The translations under genes and the position numbers were made by a program. The notes beneath the pieces are model-generated. The model worked only from the letters and a program-made list of their open reading frames with translations, did not search any database and was not told the origin of the DNA. Source: Croceimicrobium sp965279135 (GTDB lineage: Bacteria > Bacteroidota > Bacteroidia > Flavobacteriales > Schleiferiaceae). Taken from it: 64,000 bases of DNA. This document shows, piece after piece, positions 25,814-34,484 of the stretch; position 1 is the first letter of the stretch, and every line of letters starts with the position of its first letter. The DNA is taken from positions 2,666,001 through 2,730,000 of the forward strand of contig OZ257133.1 of NCBI GenBank assembly GCA_965279135.1. Reading direction: 5' to 3'.

Positions 25814-26497
25814 ATGAATAACAGCGACTATACCATCCTATTGGTAGACGACGAACCAGATATCCTTGAGTTCGTAAGCTATAATCTGAAAAAAGAGGAT
25901 TTCAAAGTAATCACGGCTAATGACGGTGAATCCGGTCTTAAAAAGGCCAAAAAGGAAAATCCCCATCTAATACTGCTCGACGTGATGATGCCAGGAATGG
26001 ATGGCATCGAAACCTGTGATCAAATTCGCAAGACTCCTGGGCTAGAAGGAACTCTCATTGCCTTCCTCACCGCGAGAGGTGAAGACTATTCTCAGGTTGC
26101 TGGCTTTGATGCGGGAGCCGACGATTATATTACCAAACCGATCAAACCAAAGGTTCTCATTAGCCGGATAAAAGCTTTACTACGTAGATATGGACAATCG
26201 GTGCAAAGTGAGGCAATCCAACAATTCGGTAATCTAAGCATAGACCTTGATAAGTATCAAGTAAGCTTAAAAGGCAAGAAGCTGGATTTACCACGTAAGG
26301 AATTTGAACTGCTCAGTCTGTTAATCTCCCGTCCCGGTAAGGTATTTCATAGAGATGAAATCCTTGACAAGATATGGGGAAATGAAGTAGTAGTGGGTGG
26401 CAGAACTATCGACGTTCACATTCGCAAACTGCGTGAAAAGATTGGCGATAAGCTCATTAAAACCGTAAAAGGTGTGGGCTATAAATTCGAAGCCTAA
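25814..26497 (+). CDS. OmpR/PhoB-family response regulator
   Basis: This 227-aa protein has a receiver domain (residues 1-120) with the acidic pair in LLVDDEPD (12-13), phospho-acceptor Asp56 in LLDVMMPGMDG, and Lys108 in YITKPIKP. A winged-helix C-terminal DNA-binding domain follows (residues about 130-227), ending in VGGRTIDVHIRKLREKIG and TVKGVGYKFEA, the classical OmpR/PhoB signature. OmpR-type proteins bind tandem repeats in direct orientation, which fits the array just upstream. The kinase gene starts at the very next base after its stop. Confidence 0.93.
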   Translation: MNNSDYTILLVDDEPDILEFVSYNLKKEDFKVITANDGESGLKKAKKENPHLILLDVMMPGMDGIETCDQIRKTPGLEGTLIAFLTARGEDYSQVAGFDAGADDYITKPIKPKVLISRIKALLRRYGQSVQSEAIQQFGNLSIDLDKYQVSLKGKKLDLPRKEFELLSLLISRPGKVFHRDEILDKIWGNEVVVGGRTIDVHIRKLREKIGDKLIKTVKGVGYKFEA

Positions 26498-27544
26498 TTG
26501 CGCTTTGATAAGCCCGGAATATTAGCTTTTGCAATTGCCTTGGTACTAGGTGTAGTTGCGACTACGGCTATGTCCTTATTTAGAGCAGTCTATCAAGTTG
26601 AGAATGTCCCGGTCTATCTACCCTTTCTAATTGGTGTTCTGGTTTTCATTATGGCTTTCTTCCTTGTCAGGTTGGGGGTTGAGCAGTTCATATACAGCAA
26701 GGTTAAAATCATCTACAAGAACATTCATGAACTTAAAATAGGTACGGAGTTCGAAGAAGATGAACTGGCCCGATCTACCGATTTAGACAAGGTAACCCGG
26801 GAGGTCTCTGAATGGGCTACCCAAAACCGAAATGAAATTGCAGAATTACTGGAACGTGAAAATTTTCGCCGTGAGTTTATCGGTAATATTTCTCACGAAT
26901 TAAAAACCCCCATTTTCAATATTCAAGGCTATTTGCTCACTCTTCTGGATGGGGCCATTGATGATCAGGAAATAAACCGTCGCTATCTGAAACGGGCCAA
27001 TAAGTCGGTAGATAGAATGATCAATATCATTGAAGATCTAGAGGTAATCTCGGCTTTGGAATCTGATCGGGTACAAATAAACTATGAGGCCTTCGATCTC
27101 CCCGAATTGGTAGAAGGCGTATTCGAGTTATTGGATAACAAAGCTGAAAAGAAAAACATCCGTTTCTCGACTAAAAAGGAAAACGATCGTCCATTAAGGG
27201 TGTTTGCTGATAAAGCTAAAATTGAACAGGTACTTATTAACCTAATCGGAAATGCTGTGAAATATGGAAATACCAATGGCAGCGTGGAAGTTCGGTTTTT
27301 TGATATGGACAAACATATCCTTACGGAAGTAAACGATGATGGATTAGGCATTCCACCCGAAGACGTGCCTCGGGTATTTGAACGTTTTTACCGCGTTGAT
27401 AAGAGCCGTAGTCGGGAGGCTGGTGGAACAGGTTTAGGGCTATCCATTGTAAAGCACATCATTGAAGCCCATAAGCAAACCATTAATCTGCGCAGTAGCG
27501 AAAACAAAGGCTCCACCTTTTCTTTTACCCTCCGAAAAGATTAA
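26498..27544 (+). CDS. Sensor histidine kinase, PhoR-like
   Basis: This 348-aa protein has two transmembrane helices (about 7-29 and 40-60) with only about ten residues between them, so there is no large extracytoplasmic sensor. A linker leads to the HisKA domain with FIGNISHELKTP (His133) and the ATPase domain with NLIGNAVKYG (N box), NDDGLGIP (G1) and GGTGLGLSIVK (G2). The short periplasmic loop fits PhoR-type kinases that sense through partner proteins; a PAS domain, common in PhoR, is not obvious. The start is a TTG abutting the regulator stop. It overlaps the convergent glycosyltransferase gene by 20 bases. Confidence 0.9.
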   Translation: MRFDKPGILAFAIALVLGVVATTAMSLFRAVYQVENVPVYLPFLIGVLVFIMAFFLVRLGVEQFIYSKVKIIYKNIHELKIGTEFEEDELARSTDLDKVTREVSEWATQNRNEIAELLERENFRREFIGNISHELKTPIFNIQGYLLTLLDGAIDDQEINRRYLKRANKSVDRMINIIEDLEVISALESDRVQINYEAFDLPELVEGVFELLDNKAEKKNIRFSTKKENDRPLRVFADKAKIEQVLINLIGNAVKYGNTNGSVEVRFFDMDKHILTEVNDDGLGIPPEDVPRVFERFYRVDKSRSREAGGTGLGLSIVKHIIEAHKQTINLRSSENKGSTFSFTLRKD

Positions 27545-28559
27545 ATAGGTCATCCGGAACTTTGCATTGCCAGTCGGTCTGCGCCTCTAGTTTCCCTAAT
27601 TTTAAGAGTTCCGTCTTTAGATTCAGGTTCTTCTGCTTCGCACAATTCCAACCGTAATTACCATGATGCAACCTAGCCAGATACTCTTGCTCAAATTGAC
27701 CGGGAGTTGGAATTAGAAGCGCCTTTTTACCCAGGGTACGATAATCCATTAGTGAACTATATCCGCTGCGACTTATTACAATATCTGCGGCAGCCATTAA
27801 TCTAGAGAGGTCTTCTGCTCCCAATCTATCAAAAACCTTAAAACGCTTTAAATACCGATCCGGGCAGGCCCCATTGATACCCCGGACTAAAACACTATTC
27901 TCTGGTAAGGCTTCGGCCTGATCAAATAACATCTGCTCTAAAATGCTTCTTTGCGGCTCCGGACCACTTAAGATCATTAGTGCCGATTTGGGTTCATCGC
28001 TTTCACGATGGCTAAGCGCGCTTAGCATACCAATGTTTCGGGCGTATTTATTCCCTTTACTTAATCCCCCACTCAAGGGGCTTCCTTCTCGATCAGGAAT
28101 CCAGAGCTCGGTAAAGTGTTGGTAATATCTACGATGAGCTAAACCGGCAATACTGGTAAACAAACCTGCTTTTGGACTTAACTGATGGCTTAAATAAGCT
28201 GAGGGTATGGTTGAAGAACAAAAGCCTAATCGATTATCGGAAACTATCCCCACTGCATCAAAATCCTCTGCCCACATTTCGGCCAGCTTTCGTTCACGTG
28301 AAGCTGCTGCAGCCATCTGCGGTAGGCGACTAAATAGATAAGGCCATTGCTGATTAGAGCGAGAATACCTTATACCATAGGATGGCAATTCGCGATATGT
28401 TAAATGCGGAAACTCTTCCTGTAACCATTCTCCAGCTGCCCCATCCGAAGCTAGAATAGGTTCGAAACCCTGATTCTGCAATTCACGTATAATTACACTA
28501 CTGCGGGTAGCATGGCCTAAACCCCAATTTAAAACTCCATAAAGTACCCTTCTGCTCAT
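27525..28559 (-). CDS. MurG-like (GT28-type) glycosyltransferase family protein
   Basis: About 344 aa with the GT-B layout: an N-terminal VLYGVLNWGLGHATRSSVII (glycine-rich loop as in MurG/UGT-like enzymes) and a C-terminal ADIVISRSGYSSLMDYRTLGK followed by ALLIPTPGQFEQEYLA, the nucleotide-sugar-binding half. The acceptor and donor are unknown. The ATG at 28559 is chosen; the frame further upstream lacks a plausible N-terminus. It is divergent from trmB with 40 bases between. Confidence 0.82.
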   Translation of the reverse strand: MSRRVLYGVLNWGLGHATRSSVIIRELQNQGFEPILASDGAAGEWLQEEFPHLTYRELPSYGIRYSRSNQQWPYLFSRLPQMAAAASRERKLAEMWAEDFDAVGIVSDNRLGFCSSTIPSAYLSHQLSPKAGLFTSIAGLAHRRYYQHFTELWIPDREGSPLSGGLSKGNKYARNIGMLSALSHRESDEPKSALMILSGPEPQRSILEQMLFDQAEALPENSVLVRGINGACPDRYLKRFKVFDRLGAEDLSRLMAAADIVISRSGYSSLMDYRTLGKKALLIPTPGQFEQEYLARLHHGNYGWNCAKQKNLNLKTELLKLGKLEAQTDWQCKVPDDLFNLFGG

Positions 28560-28587
28560 AGGTGCAAGTTCTGAAAAGGCAATCAAT

Positions 28588-28595
28588 TACTTTTG
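28588..28595 (+). promoter_or_regulatory. trmB -7 box TACTTTTG
   Basis: Perfect TAnnTTTG only 4 bases before the trmB ATG (28600). Transcription from it would give a leaderless or nearly leaderless mRNA. Confidence 0.6.
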
Positions 28596-28599
28596 CAGC

Positions 28600-29274
28600 A
28601 TGGCACGAAAAAAATTACAACGCTTTGAAGAGAATGCCCGCATGAAACATGTGGTTGAGCCAAGCCGGGAAGAAACCATGGCAGGCTTAGAACTTCAAGG
28701 TAAGTGGGGAAGCGATCTATTTGGAAACAACAATCCCATTGTGCTGGAACTAGGTTGTGGAAAAGGAGAGTATACTTTAGGCCTCGCCCGCCGCAATCCT
28801 GATGTAAATTACATTGGCATAGATGTAAAAGGTGCGCGAATCTGGTATGGTGCCAAAGAAGCTGAGGAGCAAGGTTTAAACAATGTGGCTTTCCTAAGGA
28901 CCCAAATCGAACTACTTGATCATTGCTTTGATGCGGGCGAAATATCAGAAATCTGGATCACCTTCCCCGATCCTCAGATTAAACATACCCGGATAAAACA
29001 TAGACTTACGCATCCTAATTTTATGATGCGCTATCAATACATCCTAAAATCAGGTGGGTTATTACATCTTAAAACGGATAGCGAATTCCTACATGGATAT
29101 ACCATCGGTCTCTTACAATTGATGGGCTTTCCTGTGCACAGGGTTTTTCACGATATCGATAAGCAAGACCCCCATAATGCAGAACCGATTTTAAAAGAGG
29201 TGCAAACGCATTACGAAGAACTTTTCCGGGAAGAGGGTAAAGCCATTACCTATATCCGTTGGAGTTTTGAGTGA
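28600..29274 (+). CDS. trmB: tRNA (guanine-N7)-methyltransferase
   Basis: This 224-aa protein methylates N7 of G46 in the tRNA variable loop using SAM. VLELGCGKGEYTLGLARR is the SAM-binding motif I, YIGIDVKGARIWYG follows, and ITFPDPQIKHTRIKHRL is the TrmB family signature, with LHLKTDSEFL near the C-terminus. It overlaps the following alkyltransferase-like gene by 8 bases, and rsmI comes next, making a small RNA/DNA-modification run. Confidence 0.95.
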   Translation: MARKKLQRFEENARMKHVVEPSREETMAGLELQGKWGSDLFGNNNPIVLELGCGKGEYTLGLARRNPDVNYIGIDVKGARIWYGAKEAEEQGLNNVAFLRTQIELLDHCFDAGEISEIWITFPDPQIKHTRIKHRLTHPNFMMRYQYILKSGGLLHLKTDSEFLHGYTIGLLQLMGFPVHRVFHDIDKQDPHNAEPILKEVQTHYEELFREEGKAITYIRWSFE

Positions 29275-29605
29275 TTTTTACAGTCGGGTTTATGCGGTAT
29301 GCCGGGAAATACCTGATGGCAGAGTAACTTCTTATGGTGCCATTGCAAAATTTCTTGGAGCTCCACGAAGCAGCAGGCTGGTAGGTTACGCAATGAATAA
29401 AAGCTTTGCTGAATACGGCGTGCCTGCACATCGCGTTTTAAATCGCATAGGCATGTTAAGCGGTAAACACCACTTTCCAGGCAGCACCCTAATGCAAGAT
29501 CTTCTGGAAAACGAGGGTCATACCATATTGAATGATCAAATTCAAGGTTTCCCGGAAGTATTCTGGGACCCAATGGAACATTTGAAACCCGAGGATTTCC
29601 GTTAA
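29267..29605 (+). CDS. Alkyltransferase-like protein (MGMT family, Cys-less)
   Basis: This 112-aa protein corresponds to the DNA-binding domain of O6-alkylguanine-DNA alkyltransferase: VYAVCREIPDGRVTSYGAIA, GYAMNKS and VPAHRVLNRIGML. The active-site PCHR motif reads PAHR, so the alkyl-accepting Cys is replaced by Ala. This is the hallmark of ATL proteins, which bind alkylated DNA and recruit nucleotide excision repair without repairing it themselves. It starts at a TTG within the end of trmB (8-base overlap), suggesting translational coupling. Confidence 0.88.
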   Translation: MSDFYSRVYAVCREIPDGRVTSYGAIAKFLGAPRSSRLVGYAMNKSFAEYGVPAHRVLNRIGMLSGKHHFPGSTLMQDLLENEGHTILNDQIQGFPEVFWDPMEHLKPEDFR

Positions 29606-29614
29606 AATCAGGGT

Positions 29615-29622
29615 TATATTTG
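29615..29622 (+). promoter_or_regulatory. rsmI -7 box TATATTTG
   Basis: Perfect TAnnTTTG, 6 bases before the ATG at 29629; an in-frame TTG at 29620 lies inside the box and is rejected as a start. Confidence 0.55.
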
Positions 29623-29628
29623 AAAACA

Positions 29629-30300
29629 ATGGCTGGTACTCTTTACATCGTTCCCACTCCAATCGGTAACCTTGATGATATGACTTTCAGGGCCATTGAA
29701 ACCCTGAGGTCGGTCGACTTGATTTTAGTAGAGGATACCCGTACAAGTGGCAAGCTCTTAAAGCATTTTGAGATTAGCACTCCGATGCGAGCTAACCACA
29801 TGCACAACGAGCATAAACAGACGGAAAACCTTGTAGCCCAGTTAAAGGCCGGTAAGAGTTTTGCTTTAATCAGCGATGCTGGAACCCCGGCAGTATCTGA
29901 TCCAGGCTACTTACTGGTAAGAGAAAGCATCAAAGATGGAATTGAAGTAATATGCTTGCCCGGAGCCACGGCATTTGTGCCTGCCCTGGTTGTAAGCGGA
30001 CTACCTGCTCACAATTTTAGCTTCGAAGGGTTTCTTCCCCCTAAGAAAGGCCGGCAAACCAAATTGCAAAACCTGTCTGAAGAAGCGCGCACTTTAATCT
30101 TCTATGAATCTCCGCACCGCATTTCCAAAACCCTCAAAGATTTAATTGCACACTTTGGACCAGAACGACCTGCCAGTCTCAGCCGGGAGATATCCAAAAA
30201 ATTTGAGGAAACCAGACGGGGTAGCTTAAGCGAGCTTCTATTATCATGCGAAAAGAATCCGCCCAAAGGTGAGTTGGTTCTCTGTGTTGGCGGAGCATAA
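29629..30300 (+). CDS. rsmI: 16S rRNA (cytidine-2'-O)-methyltransferase
   Basis: About 223 aa. It methylates the 2'-OH of C1402 in 16S rRNA and has the tetrapyrrole-methylase fold. TLYIVPTPIGNLDDMTFRA is the N-terminal signature, followed by LILVEDTRTSGKLL, ALISDAGTPAVSDPG, CLPGATAFVPALVVSGL and TLIFYESPHRI, all diagnostic of RsmI. It is convergent with frr across a terminator. Confidence 0.95.
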   Translation: MAGTLYIVPTPIGNLDDMTFRAIETLRSVDLILVEDTRTSGKLLKHFEISTPMRANHMHNEHKQTENLVAQLKAGKSFALISDAGTPAVSDPGYLLVRESIKDGIEVICLPGATAFVPALVVSGLPAHNFSFEGFLPPKKGRQTKLQNLSEEARTLIFYESPHRISKTLKDLIAHFGPERPASLSREISKKFEETRRGSLSELLLSCEKNPPKGELVLCVGGA

Positions 30301-30323
30301 AAAAACCCTCCTGACGGAGGGTT
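30297..30323 (-). terminator. Terminator of the pyrH-frr unit
   Basis: AACCCTCC / GGAGGGTT, an 8-bp stem with a 4-base loop. On the minus strand it is followed by a run of seven T, so it serves frr, 23 bases upstream. Confidence 0.85.
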
Positions 30324-30345
30324 AGAAAAATAGGGTTGTGTTAAT

Positions 30346-30900
30346 CTACACCGTCATTATCTCTTTCTCTTTAACCTCAATAGCTTCGTCCACCTTCGAT
30401 ACATTCTTATTGGTAAGACCTTGAACGCGTTCCTCGGCATCCTTAACCAGATCTTCGCTTATGCCTTCCAGGTCTTTTAGCATATCATTGGCATCCTTTC
30501 GAGCAGAGCGTATCGATACTTTGGCTTCTTCACCTTCTGCTTTAGCGCGCTTTACCAGCTCTCGGCGTCGATCTTCAGTAAGAGGAGGAATATTAATAAT
30601 CACCATCTCACCATTATTCTGAGGGTTAAAACCCAGATTAGCATTCAAGATTGCCTTTTCAATTTCAGGGATAAGCGTCTTTTCCCAGGGCTGAACGCTC
30701 AAGGTGCGCGCATCGGGAATCGAAACATTTGCCACTTGAGCAAGGGGAGTCATGGCACCATAGTATTCAACCATTACACCCTCCAACATAGTAGGATTTG
30801 CGCGTCCGGCGCGGATCTTTAAAAGTTCCTTGTCGAGATGTTGCAGGGCCTTTTTCATGCTATCACCTGCTTCATCGAAGATCAGATCTATATCTTCCAT
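30346..30900 (-). CDS. frr: Ribosome recycling factor
   Basis: This 184-aa protein acts with EF-G to split post-termination ribosomes. The family pattern is clear: KELLKIRAGRANPTMLEGV, YYGAMTPLAQVANVSIPDAR, LTVQPWEK-type segment (LSVQPWEKTLIPEIEKAI) and LTEDRRRELVK. It lies 9 bases after pyrH. Confidence 0.96.
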   Translation of the reverse strand: MEDIDLIFDEAGDSMKKALQHLDKELLKIRAGRANPTMLEGVMVEYYGAMTPLAQVANVSIPDARTLSVQPWEKTLIPEIEKAILNANLGFNPQNNGEMVIINIPPLTEDRRRELVKRAKAEGEEAKVSIRSARKDANDMLKDLEGISEDLVKDAEERVQGLTNKNVSKVDEAIEVKEKEIMTV

Positions 30901-30909
30901 GCTTAAAAA

Positions 30910-31617
30910 CTAATTTGCTACCAGCGTTCCCACCTTTTCTCCTTTAAGGAGATTGATAAGATTACCTGGTTTATTCATATCAAAAACAACAATGGGCAAA
31001 TCATTCTCCTTACTCAAGGTAAAGGCAGTCATGTCCATTACGTTTAATCCCTTTTCGTAAACCTCTTTAAAAGAGATCGATTCATATTTGGTTGCGGAAG
31101 CGTCTTTCTCAGGATCAGCGGTATAAATTCCATCTACCCGAGTTCCCTTGAGGATAACATCTGCATCAACCTCAATAGCCCGTAAGGTCGCTGCAGTATC
31201 TGTGGTGAAGTAAGGATTTCCGGTGCCTGCGCCGAATATTACTACCCTTCCTTTTTCGAGGTGGCGTGCCGCCCGGCGACGGATGTAAGGTTCTGCCACC
31301 TTATTCATCTCTATTGCAGATTGTAAACGGGTGTGCACACCTTCTGCTTCCAAAGCACTTTGGAGAGCCAAACCATTTATCACTGTTGCAAGCATACCCA
31401 TGTGATCCGCCTGGGTACGATCCATTCCCTCACTCGCTCCTTTTAATCCCCTAAAGATGTTTCCACCGCCAATTACAATGGCTACTTGAACACCTAGCTC
31501 TACAACGGATCTTATTTCCGCAGCGTACTCCTTAAGTCGATCGCCGTTAATCCCATAAGCCTGATCGCCCATTAAAGATTCACCACTCAACTTCAGAAGT
31601 ATACGTTGATATTTCAT
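30910..31617 (-). CDS. pyrH: UMP kinase
   Basis: About 235 aa from the ATG at 31617 (MKYQRILLKLSGESLMG), the normal length. It phosphorylates UMP to UDP with ATP and is of the amino-acid-kinase fold. GGGNIFRG, DHMGMLATVINGLAL, FGAGTGNPYFTTDTAA and KGTRVDGIYTADPEKD are diagnostic. The frame upstream to 31692 runs through the promoter and is rejected. Confidence 0.96.
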   Translation of the reverse strand: MKYQRILLKLSGESLMGDQAYGINGDRLKEYAAEIRSVVELGVQVAIVIGGGNIFRGLKGASEGMDRTQADHMGMLATVINGLALQSALEAEGVHTRLQSAIEMNKVAEPYIRRRAARHLEKGRVVIFGAGTGNPYFTTDTAATLRAIEVDADVILKGTRVDGIYTADPEKDASATKYESISFKEVYEKGLNVMDMTAFTLSKENDLPIVVFDMNKPGNLINLLKGEKVGTLVAN

Positions 31618-31639
31618 GATTTGGTTTTGGAGATTCGGA

Positions 31640-31647
31640 CAAAGATA
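31640..31647 (-). promoter_or_regulatory. pyrH -7 box TATCTTTG
   Basis: Perfect minus-strand TAnnTTTG, 22 bases upstream of the pyrH ATG and downstream of the tsf terminator, indicating a separate pyrH-frr transcript. A TTTG lies upstream, but at a long 26-base spacing. Confidence 0.6.
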
Positions 31648-31707
31648 CAAGGATAGGTGGGAAAAAATCAGCCCAAATGTGGAATTAAACATGGGCCTCT
31701 AGAAATG

Positions 31708-31743
31708 AAAAAAGCCGCCTCGATTTTGCATCAAGACGGCTTC
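31708..31743 (-). terminator. tsf terminator
   Basis: AGCCGTCTTGAT and ATCGAGGCGGCT form a 12-bp stem with two wobble pairs, followed by a T-run on the minus strand, shortly after the tsf stop. Confidence 0.85.
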
Positions 31744-31764
31744 ACTATTTTGAAGAGTAGGAAT

Positions 31765-32589
31765 TTATACTCCTAATCCTACGCGTTTGAATGAAACTGC
31801 AGCCAAGTCATTGTCCTCGGACTGTAGATACTTCTCTACGCTCAATTTGTTATCGCGGATATAAGCTTGCTGTACCAAAGTGTTCTCTTTGTAAAACTTG
31901 TTCAAACGACCTTGAGCAATCTTATCTAACATAGCCTCTGGCTTACCTTCCTGACGAGCCAATTCTTTACCAACCTCTAGTTCACGGTCGATAGTTTCCT
32001 GATCTACGCCTTCGCTGTTTAAAGCAATTGGATTCATCGCTGCAGCCTGCATGGCAACATTTTTACCTGCTTCAGCAGCTTCTTTGGTAAGACCTACTAG
32101 AGTAGCAAGTTTATTACCGGCATGAATATAAGATGCAACGAAAGGAGCTTCTACTACTTCGTATGAACCGATTTCCAACTTCTCACCGATTACTCCAGTT
32201 TGCTCTACAAGCTTCTCTGCTACGGTCATACCTCCAAGGTCTGCCGCTAACAGCGCATCTTTATCAGCAAATTTATTATCAAGGGCTGTGTTAAGGATAC
32301 TACGGGTAAGCTCTACGAAACTATCGTTCTTAGCAACGAAGTCAGTCTCACAGTTCAAGCTAACGATAGCTCCAAAACCAGTATCGCCATTGGTCCCGGC
32401 CAATACACAGCCTTCAGTAGCATCGCGGTCTGCACGCTTAGCCGCTACTTTCTGGCCTTTTTTACGAAGAATGTCAACTGCTTTTTCGAAATCACCCTCA
32501 GCTTCTACTAGGGCTTTCTTGCAATCCATCATTCCGGCTCCGGTTTGTTTTCTGAGTTTATTTACCTCAGCGGCGGTAATTTTAACCAT
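31765..32589 (-). CDS. tsf: Translation elongation factor Ts
   Basis: This 274-aa nucleotide exchange factor for EF-Tu begins with the UBA-like domain VNKLRKQTGAGMMDCKKALVEA (key: TGAGMMDCKKAL), then CETDFVAKN and the dimerisation region. Length and order rpsB-tsf are standard. Confidence 0.96.
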   Translation of the reverse strand: MVKITAAEVNKLRKQTGAGMMDCKKALVEAEGDFEKAVDILRKKGQKVAAKRADRDATEGCVLAGTNGDTGFGAIVSLNCETDFVAKNDSFVELTRSILNTALDNKFADKDALLAADLGGMTVAEKLVEQTGVIGEKLEIGSYEVVEAPFVASYIHAGNKLATLVGLTKEAAEAGKNVAMQAAAMNPIALNSEGVDQETIDRELEVGKELARQEGKPEAMLDKIAQGRLNKFYKENTLVQQAYIRDNKLSVEKYLQSEDNDLAAVSFKRVGLGV

Positions 32590-32614
32590 TGTTTCCTAAT
32601 TAAAATTGATTCCT

Positions 32615-32650
32615 AAAAAAGAAGGGACAAAAATCACTTTTCACCCCTTC
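32615..32650 (-). terminator. Hairpin with T-run between rpsB and tsf
   Basis: Minus-strand GAAGGG and CCCTTC frame an 18-base loop and are followed by TTTTTT. It may act as a partial terminator adjusting tsf relative to rpsB. The long loop makes it weaker than the others here. Confidence 0.55.
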
Positions 32651-32685
32651 CTATGAATTAAATGCTTGTTATGCTTTGGTGAAAA

Positions 32686-33477
32686 TTAAGCTTCGGTTTT
32701 CTCTTCGCTTGCGGCGGCTTCCTCTGAGCCCGCCTCAGCTTTAGCAGCTGCTTTCTGAAGCTTGGCGTCTTTGGCTTTGCTCTTTTCTGCCGCACGCTCT
32801 GATAAACCTTCACGGATGTACCCGGTGATTTTGCTTACCAAAATGTCGATTGACTTGGTAGCATCGTCATTACCAGGGATAGCATAATCTACCTGAGTAG
32901 GATCAGAATTGGTATCAACTATAGCAAATACAGGGATACCTAATTTCTTAGCCTCTTTAACTGCGATGTGCTCCTTGGTAATATCTACGATGAAAAGTGC
33001 ACCAGGTAAACGAGTCATATCAGCGATAGAGCCAAGTTGCTTCTCCAATTTAGCACGTTGACGGTCTACCTGAAGGCGCTCACGCTTACTTAAAGTCTCA
33101 TAAGAACCATCTTCCTTCATGCGATCGATGTTTTGCATCTTTTTAATCGCTTTACGGATGGTTACAAAGTTTGTAAGCATACCTCCTGGCCAACGCTCAG
33201 TGATATAAGGCATATTCACGTCACCGGCATTGGTTTCGAGAATGTCTTTAGCCTGCTTCTTGGTAGCTACATACAAGATTTTACGACCACTAGCAGCAAT
33301 CTTAGCCATAGCCTCACCTGCATGTTGAAGCTTCGCCTGAGTTTTGTAGAGGTCAATAATGTGGATTCCATTGCGCTCCATGAAGATATAAGGAGCCATG
33401 TTTGGATTCCATTTACGGGTAAGGTGACCGAAGTGCACCCCCGCGTCCAGCATTTCTTTTACGAATTGATCTGCCAT
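32686..33477 (-). CDS. rpsB: 30S ribosomal protein S2
   Basis: This 263-aa protein has the S2 signatures MLDAGVHFGHLTRKWNP, YIFMERNGIHIIDLYKT, NFVTIRKAI, PGALFIVDITKEHIAVKEA and IPVFAIVDTNSDP. The C-terminal tail is Ala/Glu/Lys-rich, as common in this phylum. It follows rplM-rpsI and precedes tsf. Confidence 0.97.
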   Translation of the reverse strand: MADQFVKEMLDAGVHFGHLTRKWNPNMAPYIFMERNGIHIIDLYKTQAKLQHAGEAMAKIAASGRKILYVATKKQAKDILETNAGDVNMPYITERWPGGMLTNFVTIRKAIKKMQNIDRMKEDGSYETLSKRERLQVDRQRAKLEKQLGSIADMTRLPGALFIVDITKEHIAVKEAKKLGIPVFAIVDTNSDPTQVDYAIPGNDDATKSIDILVSKITGYIREGLSERAAEKSKAKDAKLQKAAAKAEAGSEEAAASEEKTEA

Positions 33478-33573
33478 GAAAAATTATAGTTTACATTCAC
33501 TAATTCAACCCTCCGGTGGATCTCAGTATAAGCTGGACACCCGAAGAATTTGGATACTAAACCCAAATACTTT

Positions 33574-33960
33574 TTAACGCTTAGAGAACTGGAATTTCTT
33601 ACGCGCTTTCTTCTGACCGAATTTCTTGCGCTCCACCATACGAGGATCACGAGTAAGCATTCCTTCTGGCTTAAGCTTGGTACGATGCTCAGGATTAATT
33701 TCGCAAAGAGCGCGGCTAATACCTAGACGAATTGCTTCCGCCTGACCGGTAATTCCACCTCCATCTACATTTACATTTACATCAAACTGACCAGTAGTTT
33801 CAGTTGCTGAAAATGCCTGCTCAATTTTGTAATGCAAAGCAGGAGTGTTGAAGTAATCCTTATAGTCTTTCTTGTTGATAGTAATCGCTCCTTTTCCTTC
33901 TTGCAAGAAAACGCGCGCTACAGAAGACTTTCTACGACCAATGGTGTGTGTCACTGACAT
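33574..33960 (-). CDS. rpsI: 30S ribosomal protein S9
   Basis: This 128-aa protein has THTIGRRKSSVARVFL at the N-terminus, GGGITGQAEAIRLGISRAL in the middle and the basic DPRMVERKKFGQKKARKKF (ending QFSKR) tail that reaches the decoding site. It lies 10 bases after rplM. Confidence 0.97.
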   Translation of the reverse strand: MSVTHTIGRRKSSVARVFLQEGKGAITINKKDYKDYFNTPALHYKIEQAFSATETTGQFDVNVNVDGGGITGQAEAIRLGISRALCEINPEHRTKLKPEGMLTRDPRMVERKKFGQKKARKKFQFSKR

Positions 33961-33970
33961 ACTCCGTTAA

Positions 33971-34417
33971 TTATTTAATAGTTGTAATATCAATTTTTTC
34001 GGGCTTCTGCGCTTCATGTGGATGCTCAGAACCAGCGTAAGCGAAAAGGTTGCGATATAATTCGCTACCCAAACGGTTTTTAGGAAGCATACCTTTAACC
34101 GCGTTCTCTACTACTTTGATAGGTTTTTTCATCATCAACTCAGCAGGAGTTGTGAAACGCTGTCCGCCAGGATATTCGGTATGACGAACATATTCTTTCT
34201 CGGTAGCTTTTTGTCCGGTAAGTACAATCTTCTCAGCATTGATGATGATTACATTATCACCGCAATCAACATGAGGAGTAAAGTTAGGCTTGTGCTTTCC
34301 GCGTAGCAGGTAGGCAACATTAGAAGCAAGGCGACCTAAAGTTTGTCCTTCAGCGTCAACCAAAACCCATTTTTTATCAACAGTTTGGCTATTTGCCGAA
34401 ACCGTTTTGTAACTCAT
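33971..34417 (-). CDS. rplM: 50S ribosomal protein L13
   Basis: About 148 aa from the ATG at 34417 (MSYKTVSANSQTVDKKW); a GTG at 34426 is less likely. WVLVDAEGQTLGRLASNVA, GDNVIIINAEKI and VKGMLPKNRLG are diagnostic of L13. It is first in the rplM-rpsI-rpsB-tsf series. Confidence 0.97.
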   Translation of the reverse strand: MSYKTVSANSQTVDKKWVLVDAEGQTLGRLASNVAYLLRGKHKPNFTPHVDCGDNVIIINAEKIVLTGQKATEKEYVRHTEYPGGQRFTTPAELMMKKPIKVVENAVKGMLPKNRLGSELYRNLFAYAGSEHPHEAQKPEKIDITTIK

Positions 34418-34484
34418 TGTATCCACAACTACCTAATATTTAAATCGTTATCTTTCGAATACTGGACCCTCCAAAAAGGGGCTG

